This document shows, one piece after another, positions 18,655 through 28,168 of a DNA stretch of 64,000 bases. Source of the DNA: Bacillota bacterium (GTDB lineage Bacteria; Bacillota; Clostridia; Christensenellales; Aristaeellaceae); contig CAUJDI010000056.1 of NCBI GenBank assembly GCA_963169565.1, positions 1-64,000 on the forward strand, in the 5' to 3' direction. Below the pieces are notes generated by a model, which worked only from the letters and a program-made list of their open reading frames with translations, did no database searches and was not told the DNA's origin. How positions within the stretch are numbered: the stretch's first letter is position 1; each line of letters opens with the position of its first letter. Position numbers and translations under genes: made by a program.

Positions 18655-19533
18655 ATGCGAATCACCAAGAGCAATCGAGGCGTCATACTGTTGTTCCTGG
18701 TTCCCGGCTTCGCGCTCTATCTTTATTTGGTGCTGTACCCCATCGTACAGTCGGCAGTTCTTAGCCTGTATAGGTGGGATACCCTGGCTTCCAAGCGCTT
18801 CATCGGATTTGGCAATTATGTATCGGTCTTCAACTCATCCCTGTTTTGGAAGTCGATGACCAATTCGATCATATTCATGCTGGCCACGACGCTGCTTCAG
18901 GTCGTTATCGGCTTTTTCCTGGGCTACCTTGTCTACCTGCAGCTGAAGGGGTACCGTTTCTATAAAACGATGCTCTTTATCCCAACGGTCCTTCCCTCTG
19001 TCGCAGTAGGCTTTATCTGGAACTATATCTACAGCCCCAGTATGGGCCTGCTCAAACCGCTTATGACAGCTCTGGGGCTCAAGGCCAGCTACATTCCCCC
19101 TCTTTCCGATCCGACGCTTGCGCTGCTGGCGATCATCATCGCGCAGACATGGAACTCCTGCGGTATCCAGGTGATCCTGTTCAACTCGGGCTTTATGAAC
19201 ATGCCCGGCGAGGTCATCGAGAGCGCGACGCTGGACGGCGCAAGCGGCTTTGGGATGATCCGGCATATGATCATCCCCCTGAGCTGGGACATCATCAAGA
19301 TGGTGATCATTCTGCAGCTCATCGGTGCGCTGCGGGCATTCGACCTTGTATACGTCATGACAGGAGGCGGTCCGAACCACGCGACTGAACTGCTGCCCAT
19401 GCACCTGTTTGTCAATGCGTTTGAGAATTTCAACCTTGGATACGGAAACGTGGTCGCGATGGTGATCTTTGTATTGGCTATGCTGATAACGATCTTTATG
19501 CGCAAACTGATGGAAAGGGACAGTTTGTATTAA
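18655..19533 (+). CDS. Sugar ABC transporter permease (MalF type)
   Basis: ESATLDGASGFGMIRHMIIPLSWDII EAA loop; ATG at 18655 after the preceding stop. Confidence 0.92.
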   Translation: MRITKSNRGVILLFLVPGFALYLYLVLYPIVQSAVLSLYRWDTLASKRFIGFGNYVSVFNSSLFWKSMTNSIIFMLATTLLQVVIGFFLGYLVYLQLKGYRFYKTMLFIPTVLPSVAVGFIWNYIYSPSMGLLKPLMTALGLKASYIPPLSDPTLALLAIIIAQTWNSCGIQVILFNSGFMNMPGEVIESATLDGASGFGMIRHMIIPLSWDIIKMVIILQLIGALRAFDLVYVMTGGGPNHATELLPMHLFVNAFENFNLGYGNVVAMVIFVLAMLITIFMRKLMERDSLY

Positions 19534-19571
19534 AGATAGATAACCAACAATATATAAAGGAGAACAAACCA

Positions 19572-20273
19572 ATGACACGCGAGGAGCTCATCACAGAAAT
19601 CAGGAAATTCAGGAACGCCGATCTTTCCGACGGCATGGACGCTCTGGGGCTTGTGGACAAGGGCACGATGAACCAGAAGATGCGTCCGCTCCGCCCGGGG
19701 ATGGAATTCAAGGGTTATGCCTACACCGTGAAGCTGCTGCCCAAACAGGACGGGGTCGTCTCCTGCACCAGCGTCGAGCAGTGGCGGGAGGAGCTGGGCA
19801 AGGGCTGCGGGGATATTTACCGCTTTGTGGACGGCATCACGGAGAAAACAGCAAAGGATATGGTCGTCGTGATCGATATGGGAGGCGTGACCGGCGGAGT
19901 GTGGGGGTCTGAGATCGCAATGAATACCATGATCCGCGGCATCTCCGGCGCGGTGATCGACGGCGGCTGCAGGGATTCCTATGAAACCAACCTGGAGAAG
20001 GCGAACGTTTTCTGCACGCGCCGGACCTTTGTACATGCTTATGGCCGCGTCACCTTCGGCGGGACCAATCTGCCCGTCAACTGTGCCGGCGTGCTGGTCA
20101 AGGCCGGTGACATCGTCTGCGCGGATGATGACGGCGTGCTGGTGATCCCCTACGAACGCGCGGAAGAGGTGTTGATGTTTGCGAGGATGCAGCTTGAGGA
20201 TGACATCAAGACGCGCGGCGAACACTACAGGAAGCTGGGCTTCAAGCCCGATGAGACGCTGAGCAGGCTGTAA
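19572..20273 (+). CDS. RraA-like family protein (HMG/CHA aldolase / demethylmenaquinone methyltransferase-like fold)
   Basis: AVIDGGCRDSYE and CADDDGVLVIP motifs. Confidence 0.85.
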   Translation: MTREELITEIRKFRNADLSDGMDALGLVDKGTMNQKMRPLRPGMEFKGYAYTVKLLPKQDGVVSCTSVEQWREELGKGCGDIYRFVDGITEKTAKDMVVVIDMGGVTGGVWGSEIAMNTMIRGISGAVIDGGCRDSYETNLEKANVFCTRRTFVHAYGRVTFGGTNLPVNCAGVLVKAGDIVCADDDGVLVIPYERAEEVLMFARMQLEDDIKTRGEHYRKLGFKPDETLSRL

Positions 20274-20298
20274 AAGGCTGCAGAATGGAGCAACAGGA

Positions 20299-21333
20299 AT
20301 GATTGCATTGCAGAAAATCGCCCAAGGGGAGGGGGGGGAGTTCCGCGACGTCCATGTCCCTTCTCCGGGCCCCAGGGATCTCCTGGTCAAGGTCCGCGCA
20401 ACCGCGCTGTGCAAGTCGGACGTGGAAGTTCTGGAGTGGACCCCGCTTGTCGCCGCAGGCAACCTGCCGCTGCCGCTGACAATGGGCCATGAGTTTGCAG
20501 GAGAGGTCGTAACGGTCGGCGACCTGGTCCGCCAGTTCAAAGTCGGTGACCATGTGGCGGGCGAGACACATATCCCGTGCGAAAAATGCCTCGAGTGCCG
20601 TACGGACCACAAGCACATCTGCTCCGGCGGCATGGGGGTCCTTGGACGCAACGTCAACGGCAGCTTTGCCGAGTATATCCTGCTGCCAGAAATTTCCGCC
20701 ATCAGGGTCAGGAAGGAAGCGCCGTTTGAAGAGATGGCCCTTCTTGAACCTCTGGGCACCGCCCTGCACGCGCTGCAGAAGGCGCAGCCCTCCGGAAAGA
20801 CCGTTGCCATCCTTGGCGTGGGGACCATTGGCCTGATGGCCTGTGAAATGGCGCGCGCGCTGGGTGCGACAAGGGTCATCGCGCTGGACATCAACAAAGA
20901 CCGCCTGGCATACAGCCTCGAACTGGGCGCGGACGTCGCCCTGGACGGGCGGGAGGGTGATTTTGTGTCTCGCGCCCGTGAAATGACCCATGGATCGGGT
21001 GTCGACGCGGTCGTGGATTTCACAGGAAGCCCGCGGGTCATCAACCAGGCGATCGACGCACTCAGGACCGCCGGGACGCTTGTTCAGGTTGGAATGGTCG
21101 GCGCCGAGATGACGATCCCCCAATACATGTACAGGGTCGTTTACCGCGAACTGCTCCTGACGGGCATTTTCGGCAGGCACATGTACAAGACCTGGGAACT
21201 GCTCAACGCCTTGCTCGAAACCGGGAAGATCAGGCCCAGCCGCTACGTGGCCAAGGTGATGCCGCTTTCCGAGTACAAAACGGCATGGGAGCAATTTGAT
21301 ACCTACAACGGCCGCGCAGTGATGATTCCATGA
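20299..21333 (+). CDS. Zinc-dependent alcohol/polyol dehydrogenase (MDR family)
   Basis: GHEFAGEVVTVG, structural zinc CEKCLECRTDHKHIC, GVGTIGLMACEMARALGA. Confidence 0.93.
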   Translation: MIALQKIAQGEGGEFRDVHVPSPGPRDLLVKVRATALCKSDVEVLEWTPLVAAGNLPLPLTMGHEFAGEVVTVGDLVRQFKVGDHVAGETHIPCEKCLECRTDHKHICSGGMGVLGRNVNGSFAEYILLPEISAIRVRKEAPFEEMALLEPLGTALHALQKAQPSGKTVAILGVGTIGLMACEMARALGATRVIALDINKDRLAYSLELGADVALDGREGDFVSRAREMTHGSGVDAVVDFTGSPRVINQAIDALRTAGTLVQVGMVGAEMTIPQYMYRVVYRELLLTGIFGRHMYKTWELLNALLETGKIRPSRYVAKVMPLSEYKTAWEQFDTYNGRAVMIP

Positions 21334-21356
21334 ACAGGGAAGGAGACCGGAAACAG

Positions 21357-22244
21357 ATGGATATCGATCAGTTCCCAAAGTCGGTTGAGATTTTTGAAGT
21401 AGGTCCGCGGGACGGGCTGCAGCCCGAACCGGTGTTTGTTCCTACCGAAAAGAAGATCGAGCTGGTGGACCGGCTCACGGATGCGGGATGCCCCCGCATC
21501 GAGGTCACATCCTTTGTCCACCCCAAATGGGTGCCCCAGATGGCTGACGCCAAAGAGGTCATCGCCGGCATCCGGCAGAAGCCCGGCGTCGTATACAGCG
21601 CACTGATCCCCAATCTCAGGGGGCTTGAGCTCGCAATCGCCGCAGGTCTTTCAGAAGTGGTGACCATCATGAGCACTTCTGAGAGCCACAATATGAAGAA
21701 CCTCAACATGACCAGGCAGCAGTCCCTTGAACAGGTCAGGGAGATCAACCGGGTCGCCCGCGAGAACGGCGTTCGTGTGCGCAGTTACATCGCGACGGTA
21801 TTCGGCTGCCCGATCGAAGGGGCCATGGATCCACAGATTGCGCTGGATACGGCCCTGCGGCTGGAGGAGTACGGATCCTATGAGATCTCCCTGGGCGATA
21901 CGACCGGCATGGCGAATCCGATCAGCGCTTACCGGATCCCGAAGATGATCCGAGAGAAACTGACCAAAGCCCGCCTGGCCGTGCATTACCACAAATACCA
22001 CGGCATGGAATTTGCCAACAACCTTGCCTCGCTGGAAGCCGGGATCACGATCTTCGACGGCGCGGCCGGCGGACTGGGCGGCTGTCCCTATGCGCCGGGC
22101 GCAAAGGGGAACTGCCAGACGGAGATCCTGGTGGAGATGTTCCACCGCATGGGCATCCAAACGGGGATCGACGAGGAAAAGATCCGCGAGACCGGCGCTT
22201 TCGCGCAGACGCTCAGCACGCTGCTGCACCAGAAGTGCCAGTAA
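21357..22244 (+). CDS. Hydroxymethylglutaryl-CoA lyase
   Basis: EVGPRDGLQPEPVFVPTEKKIELVDRL, SLGDTTGMANP, GGLGGCPYAPGAKGN. Confidence 0.92.
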   Translation: MDIDQFPKSVEIFEVGPRDGLQPEPVFVPTEKKIELVDRLTDAGCPRIEVTSFVHPKWVPQMADAKEVIAGIRQKPGVVYSALIPNLRGLELAIAAGLSEVVTIMSTSESHNMKNLNMTRQQSLEQVREINRVARENGVRVRSYIATVFGCPIEGAMDPQIALDTALRLEEYGSYEISLGDTTGMANPISAYRIPKMIREKLTKARLAVHYHKYHGMEFANNLASLEAGITIFDGAAGGLGGCPYAPGAKGNCQTEILVEMFHRMGIQTGIDEEKIRETGAFAQTLSTLLHQKCQ

Positions 22245-22260
22245 GAAGGGAGAAAAGCTC

Positions 22261-23571
22261 ATGGAAGAGCTAAAGATCGCCCAGGAATATCAGCGCGGCG
22301 AAATCAAGAGCCAGAACCTTGAGGAAGTCGTATTTGACAGGATCTATGGCAGGGACGCAAGCAAACTGAGAGATGCCTGTGACCTTGCGGCGAAGATCCG
22401 CTGTGATGCCGTACAGCAGGAGACCGGCGTGGAGATGCCGATGATCCGAAGCACGCGCATCGACAACTGCTCCCTGGCGGCAGGCGGCACGCGCCTGCTG
22501 GCCGGCATCGAGGGGAAGATCGGCGGTGCAGTCATCCCGATGGGGATCGTCGGACCCGTCCGCATCAAGGGACAATACGTCGACGAAAGCGTCTACATCC
22601 CCCTGGCAACCAATGAGGCAGCCTTGGTGGCGGGCATGCAGCGCGGCACGAAGGCTATCAACCTGGCAGGCGGCCTGCGCACCCTGGTGCACTTTGACGG
22701 CATGACCAGGGCGCCGCTGATCGAGGCCCCCGACATCGCGGAGGCAAGGCAGCTGATCGACCGGATCAAAACGGACACAGCATTGTTTGAGACGCTGCGC
22801 GGCTATTCCCGAGACCCCTTTGTCCGCCTGGACGCGATCGATCCGTATCAGCTGGGGACAAAGGTTTTCCTGCGCCTCACGTTCAAGACTGGAGACGCGA
22901 TGGGCATGAACGGGGTGACAAAGGCCTCGGCCGACATCACGCGCGCCCTGCTGGGCATGCTCCCCGGCTGGCGGCTCATCACCATCAGTTCCAACCTGTG
23001 CACCGATAAGAAGGCGGCCCATATCAACGTTTTGAACGGCCGGGGCAAGTCGGTCCAGACAGAGGTCTTCCTCTCTGATGAGGTGCTCAAAACAGTGTTC
23101 AAGCAGGGGGTTTGCGGGCGGAGCGTCGAAAAGACCGTCTTCCACAAATGCTACCTGGGTTCCGGCTTAAGCGGCACAATCGGCGGCTTCAACGTCAACG
23201 CGGCCAACGCCATTGCCGCATTCTACGCGGCGACCGGCCAGGACCTGGCCCACGTCGTTTCCTCCTCCAACATCTTCGTACAGGCGGACGCGACAGACGA
23301 CGGCGTACACTTCATGGTCAGCCTGCCCTGCCTGGAGCTGGCGACCATCGGCGGGGGAACAATGTTCGGAACGGCTCGCGAAGCCCTGCGCCTGATCGGA
23401 TGCGACGGCTTCGGCAGCAACGTGGACGACAACAAGAACGTCCTGAGGCTAGCGGAGATCGCGGCGGCGGCGGTCACATCACTGGACCTGAACACGGCCT
23501 GCGCGCAGGCGGCAGGATATGAAATGGCGGACTCGCACGTGAAGCTTGCGCGCGGTGAGGTCGATAAGTGA
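22261..23571 (+). CDS. Hydroxymethylglutaryl-CoA reductase, class I-like motifs
   Basis: PLATNEAALVAGMQRG, GDAMGMNGVTKAS, ISSNLCTDKKAAHINVLNGRGKSV, ATGQDLAHVVSSSN, IGGGT, SHVKLARGE. Confidence 0.93.
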   Translation: MEELKIAQEYQRGEIKSQNLEEVVFDRIYGRDASKLRDACDLAAKIRCDAVQQETGVEMPMIRSTRIDNCSLAAGGTRLLAGIEGKIGGAVIPMGIVGPVRIKGQYVDESVYIPLATNEAALVAGMQRGTKAINLAGGLRTLVHFDGMTRAPLIEAPDIAEARQLIDRIKTDTALFETLRGYSRDPFVRLDAIDPYQLGTKVFLRLTFKTGDAMGMNGVTKASADITRALLGMLPGWRLITISSNLCTDKKAAHINVLNGRGKSVQTEVFLSDEVLKTVFKQGVCGRSVEKTVFHKCYLGSGLSGTIGGFNVNAANAIAAFYAATGQDLAHVVSSSNIFVQADATDDGVHFMVSLPCLELATIGGGTMFGTAREALRLIGCDGFGSNVDDNKNVLRLAEIAAAAVTSLDLNTACAQAAGYEMADSHVKLARGEVDK

Positions 23572-23922
23572 GATCAGCGCTGCGGAAAGGCAGTAGTGCT
23601 GATTGAGATACGGATTGCTTCATTATATATGCAGTTGATTTTGGAAGCGCTTCCTCCCCGCAGCGGATCGCGAAATGGATGCCTTACCCAGAAAATAAAC
23701 CAGATTTCTGTAATGACTCAGCTGCCGGATGGGTTCCGAAACGGGTATCAAGCCCGGTGCGGGACCTTTTCCTGAGGCGCTAGAAAGACTGTTGAGCAGG
23801 GCTTTCAGGACAGGCAGCAAAAGAAACAGATGCTCCATTCATGGCGTGTTATAATTTAGAGAGAACGATCACGGACGCGGTGGTAGGAACCTGTTCGAGT
23901 CCAATATGAAGGAGGAACCACT

Positions 23923-25203
23923 TTGACGATCATCAAAAGAGCGTACGCGCTGCTGAAGGACTGGAAAAAGGACAGATATGTTTTCGGCCTGGATGTAATG
24001 TCCCGGCTTGGCGGGTTGGCAGCCCCTTTCGGGCGCAGGGCGCTGGTCGTTTCCAACACAACTTACCTGAAGGGGACTGCGGACGCCGTTGAGGACTCAC
24101 TGAAGAAAGCGGGCATCGCCCTCTTGACGGACGTGCCTGTGCCGGACGCGAAACCGAACGCGCCGCGGGAGGACGTGTACAGGATCGTTTCCTACATCCT
24201 GCATCACCGGCCCGACTTCCTGGTAGCGGTGGGCGGCGGCTCGACGATCGACGCCTGCAAGGCAGCCGCTCTTTTATCCGTTCTGGGCAAGGAGGTCTCG
24301 CCGGAGATCGACCGGTATTTCGGGACCGGGGCGGTTACAGAAGCGCTTAAAACGAGCGGCAAAGAGATGCTTCCCGTGATCGCTGTGCAGACCTCCGCTT
24401 CCAGCGGGGCGCACCTGACCAAATACGCCAACATCACAGACCCGGTCATTGGGCAGAAGAAACTGATTGTCGATGAGGCGATCACGCCGGTCGCTTCGCT
24501 GTTTGATTACCGCAGCACAGTCTCGATGCCGGTTTCAGTGTCCATTGACGGAGCGCTGGACGCGATCGCGCATACGTATGAGGTGTTCATAGGAGCGAAA
24601 CCGGAAACCTACGAACTGGCGAAAGAGCTGGCAGAGACAGCCATCGGCCTGGTGGTCGAATACGCTCCGCGTGTGATCAGGGATCCCGGTGATCTGGAGG
24701 CCAGGGAGGCCTTGGGACTGGCGACGGACCTGGGCGGATATGCCATCATGATCGGCGGCACGAGCGGAGCTCACCTGACAAGCTTTTCCCTGGTGGATCT
24801 GGTCGCGCACGGAACGGCCTGCGGCCTGATGAATCCATACTATACGGTTTTCTTTGCCTCAGCGATCCAGCCACAGCTGAAGGGGATGGCCGCGCTTTTC
24901 CATGACCATGGCCTGATGACAGAGCAGGAGACCTCCCTTGAGGGGAGACAGCTTGCCGAGGCGGTCGCCCGGGCGATGATGGACTTCAGCCGCTCCATCG
25001 GCGCGCCTGTCACCCTTGGGGAACTCAAGGGTTTCAGCGAACAGCATGTGGAACGGATCCTCAAGGCGGCGAAGGACCCGCAGCTGAAGATGAAACTGCA
25101 GAACATGCCGGTCCCGATGACGGCTGACGAGGTAGACCTGCTGATGGGGCCGCTGATCCGCGCGGCTGTGGCGGGAGACATGTCGCTGATCAGAAATAAA
25201 TGA
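23923..25203 (+). CDS. Iron-containing alcohol dehydrogenase
   Basis: FLVAVGGGSTIDACKAAALL, Fe-ADH-type architecture. Confidence 0.92.
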   Translation: MTIIKRAYALLKDWKKDRYVFGLDVMSRLGGLAAPFGRRALVVSNTTYLKGTADAVEDSLKKAGIALLTDVPVPDAKPNAPREDVYRIVSYILHHRPDFLVAVGGGSTIDACKAAALLSVLGKEVSPEIDRYFGTGAVTEALKTSGKEMLPVIAVQTSASSGAHLTKYANITDPVIGQKKLIVDEAITPVASLFDYRSTVSMPVSVSIDGALDAIAHTYEVFIGAKPETYELAKELAETAIGLVVEYAPRVIRDPGDLEAREALGLATDLGGYAIMIGGTSGAHLTSFSLVDLVAHGTACGLMNPYYTVFFASAIQPQLKGMAALFHDHGLMTEQETSLEGRQLAEAVARAMMDFSRSIGAPVTLGELKGFSEQHVERILKAAKDPQLKMKLQNMPVPMTADEVDLLMGPLIRAAVAGDMSLIRNK

Positions 25204-25267
25204 CGGCGGAGCTGTCCTGCAGATACCATCATCCATTCACTTCAGCTATCGCTGAAAAGGAGACGAT

Positions 25268-26536
25268 ATGAAACTGACCCTTCCCTTCGGCAGGACCGGG
25301 ATGGAATGCGAAATCCCAGACGAGCGGATACAGTCCGTTCTGGAAAGCAGACTGGATGAATGGCGTTCGCCTCTGCCGCCGGAAGGCATCGTAAAGGAAG
25401 CGCTCCGGAATCCCATCGGAACGCCCGCCCTGAGCGAGATGGCCAAGGGCCGGAGCAAGGTCGTCATCATCACAAGTGACCATACGCGCCCTGTGCCCAG
25501 CAGACTGCTGATGCCGCTGCTGCTGAAGGAGATCCGCCGCGGAAACCCCGATGCTGAGATCACGATCCTGATCGCCACCGGCTGCCACCGGGGGACCACA
25601 AGGGAGGAACTGGCAGACAAGTTCGGGCCTGAGATCATCCGCTCAGAGCGGATCGAGATCCATGACTGCGACGACAGTAACCATGTGGACATCGGAACTT
25701 TGCCGTCGGGAGGGCGCTGCCGCATCAACCGCCTGGCCGCGGAGGCTGATCTGCTGGTCGCCGAGGGATTCATTGAGCCGCACTTCTTCGCCGGCTTCTC
25801 CGGCGGGCGCAAGAGCGTGATGCCGGGTGTCGCGTCGCGGGAAACGGTGCTCAGCAACCATTGCGCCGGCTTCATCGCGCACCCGAAGGCGCGTGCCGGG
25901 ATCCTTGACGGAAACCCGATCCATGAGGACATGCTCTGGGCCGCCCTGGAAGCTGGACTGGCCTTTATCCTCAACGTCGTGCTCAACGGGAAGAAGGAAG
26001 TGGTGTTCGCGGCGGCCGGAGATCCCGGGAAAGCCCATCAGGCGGGCTGTAATTTCCTGATGCAGCGGTGCGGCGTGTCCGCTCCTTTGGCGGACATCGT
26101 CATCGCGACCAACGGCGGTTACCCCCTGGATCAGAACATCTATCAGGCTGCGAAAGGCATCTGCACCGCCGAGGGCACTGTCAAACCCGGCGGCGTCATC
26201 ATCATGCTGGCCAGGAGCGAGGACGGGCACGGCGGGGAGGACTATTACCGCCAGTTCAGGGACGCTGAAAGCCTGTCCGGACTGCAGGATGAGATCATGC
26301 GGCGCAGCCCGAAAGACACTGAGCCGGACCAGTGGCAGACACAGATCCAGATCAGGGCGCTGCAGAAGGCGTCCATCATCTATGTTTCAGAGGCCGAGGA
26401 TCAAATGGTGCGCGATATGCGCATGATCCCGGCTAAGTCAGTGGATGAAGCGCTGGAGAAAGCCGACCGGCTGCTGGGCCATTCCCGGGGAAAGATCACC
26501 GTGCTGCCCGACGCCGTATCCGTTATCTTCAGGTAG
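25268..26536 (+). CDS. LarA-like nickel-dependent 2-hydroxyacid racemase/epimerase family
   Basis: TSDHTRPVPSRLL, EPHFFAGFSGGRKSVMPGVASRETVLSNHC. Confidence 0.9.
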   Translation: MKLTLPFGRTGMECEIPDERIQSVLESRLDEWRSPLPPEGIVKEALRNPIGTPALSEMAKGRSKVVIITSDHTRPVPSRLLMPLLLKEIRRGNPDAEITILIATGCHRGTTREELADKFGPEIIRSERIEIHDCDDSNHVDIGTLPSGGRCRINRLAAEADLLVAEGFIEPHFFAGFSGGRKSVMPGVASRETVLSNHCAGFIAHPKARAGILDGNPIHEDMLWAALEAGLAFILNVVLNGKKEVVFAAAGDPGKAHQAGCNFLMQRCGVSAPLADIVIATNGGYPLDQNIYQAAKGICTAEGTVKPGGVIIMLARSEDGHGGEDYYRQFRDAESLSGLQDEIMRRSPKDTEPDQWQTQIQIRALQKASIIYVSEAEDQMVRDMRMIPAKSVDEALEKADRLLGHSRGKITVLPDAVSVIFR

Positions 26537-26691
26537 ACCTGAAACGATTTTCACACAACTCAGGCCGGGGCTGGCGATTGAACAACAAGTCCTGAATACT
26601 CCCGATCGCTATATATTCATAGAAGCAGTTATTCTGATAGAGAGCACAGGAAACGCCGGGAAATGTCCTCAAAACTTTGTGTGGGCTTACA

Positions 26692-26717
26692 GAAAAGCGG
26701 CGCTGTTGTGCCGCTTT
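26692..26717 (+). terminator. Intrinsic terminator at the end of the cargo arm
   Basis: AAAAGCGGC-GCTGTTGT-GCCGCTTTT. Confidence 0.65.
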
Positions 26718-26868
26718 TGCTGTTATTATGATCGCTATGCTGTTTTCGCGTCATGATCCCCATAAAGTTCCATGGATTCAGTCAGCTCCTGATATTCTGT
26801 TCAATCACTCTTTCAAAATCAGCTCATTTTCATACCGGCACGACCAGGAAATCCCTACAGCATGCCGG

Positions 26869-27144
26869 TCAAAGCCCCCAACTGTATATCTCGCTGCTGG
26901 GTACAGTTGGTTCGCCTTTATCAGTCACGATCTCAACAACATAGGCCGACCTGGGCAGAGATAGTCTATAAGCTTCCAGCTCTTCGGGCGTGTTTATGAT
27001 GAGGGGCTCATTGACCTTGCACCTGTCACCTGGCTTCTGCTCAAGCACATAGTATGGTGGTAACCCCTTGTAGATCACTACACACAGCCCTTTGCCCAGG
27101 TTGTCTTCCACGGTATCCAACCTTTTTCTCAATGTTGATCTCAT
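26869..27144 (-). CDS. Hypothetical protein
   Basis: 91 aa ORF, stop/start overlap with the next gene (27141..27716). Confidence 0.5.
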   Translation of the reverse strand: MRSTLRKRLDTVEDNLGKGLCVVIYKGLPPYYVLEQKPGDRCKVNEPLIINTPEELEAYRLSLPRSAYVVEIVTDKGEPTVPSSEIYSWGL

Positions 27145-27716
27145 CCCCGCCCCTTCCCTTCCGCGACAGCCTTCTCGATCTCGCTTACCCGGTCTTCAAG
27201 TTCCACCAGTTCAATGCCCTTCAGCATGGACTCCAGCATCTTCATCTCCAGAGCGGCCTGATCCTGATCTATATCCCCGCCCTGGACCCGGACGAGCAGC
27301 TTGCCCAGTTCCTGAAGGATCCCGGTTGCCGTGTCTATCTTCCCGTTCTGTTCTGGTCTGTGAAGGGGAATGTATTCGTCCTTCAGTGATGCCGTGTACT
27401 TCAGACGCATATCCAGCAGCTTCTCCGGCAGCACCATGGACAGCTCTGCCTGTTCCAGCGCGTCATCAATGCGGGCGAGTATGCCTCCCAGCTGCCGGAT
27501 GCGCGCCTCCCTGGTCATATGGAACGCATCATATAATTCCCGAAGCTGATCCGCCTTGTACTGGGCGATCTGTTCTTCCAGCAGGTGGGTATATCGGCTG
27601 GCAGTGCTCTCGCTGATGTGCAGCGCTCTGGCGATCTGCGCGTTGCTCCTTCCCTCCGCCTTCAGACGGATGAAATCAAGCTGCTTGGTAGAACTCTTCA
27701 TTGTGCCTCCACTCAA
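27141..27716 (-). CDS. Helix-turn-helix domain protein of unknown function
   Basis: LKAEGRSNAQIARALHISESTASRYTHLLEEQ HTH followed by coiled-coil-like region. Confidence 0.65.
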   Translation of the reverse strand: MSGGTMKSSTKQLDFIRLKAEGRSNAQIARALHISESTASRYTHLLEEQIAQYKADQLRELYDAFHMTREARIRQLGGILARIDDALEQAELSMVLPEKLLDMRLKYTASLKDEYIPLHRPEQNGKIDTATGILQELGKLLVRVQGGDIDQDQAALEMKMLESMLKGIELVELEDRVSEIEKAVAEGKGRG

Positions 27717-27866
27717 ACCCAGTTGTCCGGCAGAATCTGGTCATGTTCCGCATCTGCTTCTCATCCTTCGACAAGGGATCATGCCCAAGCCCTATTATTG
27801 TGTATTATCAACCCGGAGGTAAGGCCCAAGGCCCATGCTTGCATGCGGATTTGAACGGCAGCGCGC

Positions 27867-28168
27867 TTACCAGTTCTTCAGCGGGCTGGTGTATTTATCC
27901 ATAGCAATCGTGTTGTCACTCCTTGCAGAAAATACCTCTGATTCATACATCGTCCCCAGCCACGTGTCCCTCCTCCGTGCCCAAAAACCGCAGCGATGGC
28001 TCGTTCTCTCCTGACTTTGCTCATGCTTGTCCGCGCCGATTTTACCGGACGCCTCCGCTTCCATCATCTGCCGGCACAGCCACTCCAACATGTTGAGCAT
28101 TGGGTCTTCCATTCTCATGAACTGGAATAGCAATCCCTGAAATCCTTGGTATCCTTGTGCTGAGCCAT
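27867..28168 (-). pseudogene. IS256/Mutator-family transposase remnant (frameshifted and truncated)
   Basis: NMLEWLCRQMMEAEASGKIGADKHEQSQERTSHRCGFWARRRDTWLGTMY matches the IS256 N-terminal region; start MAQHKDTKDF lies in another frame. Confidence 0.75.

Noticed and set aside
19530-21378. Long minus-strand ORFs (504 and 378 aa) opposite the RraA-like and Zn-dehydrogenase genes
   Set aside because: Antisense to well-supported genes; low-complexity Arg/His/Pro/Gly-rich translations typical of shadow ORFs in GC-rich DNA
22261-23571. HMG-CoA reductase as part of a standard mevalonate biosynthesis operon
   Set aside because: No HMG-CoA synthase, mevalonate kinase, phosphomevalonate kinase or decarboxylase recognised in the window; instead it is beside HMG-CoA lyase
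27141-27716. Phage terminase small subunit
   Set aside because: HTH plus coiled-coil is suggestive only; no large terminase, portal or capsid genes in the element
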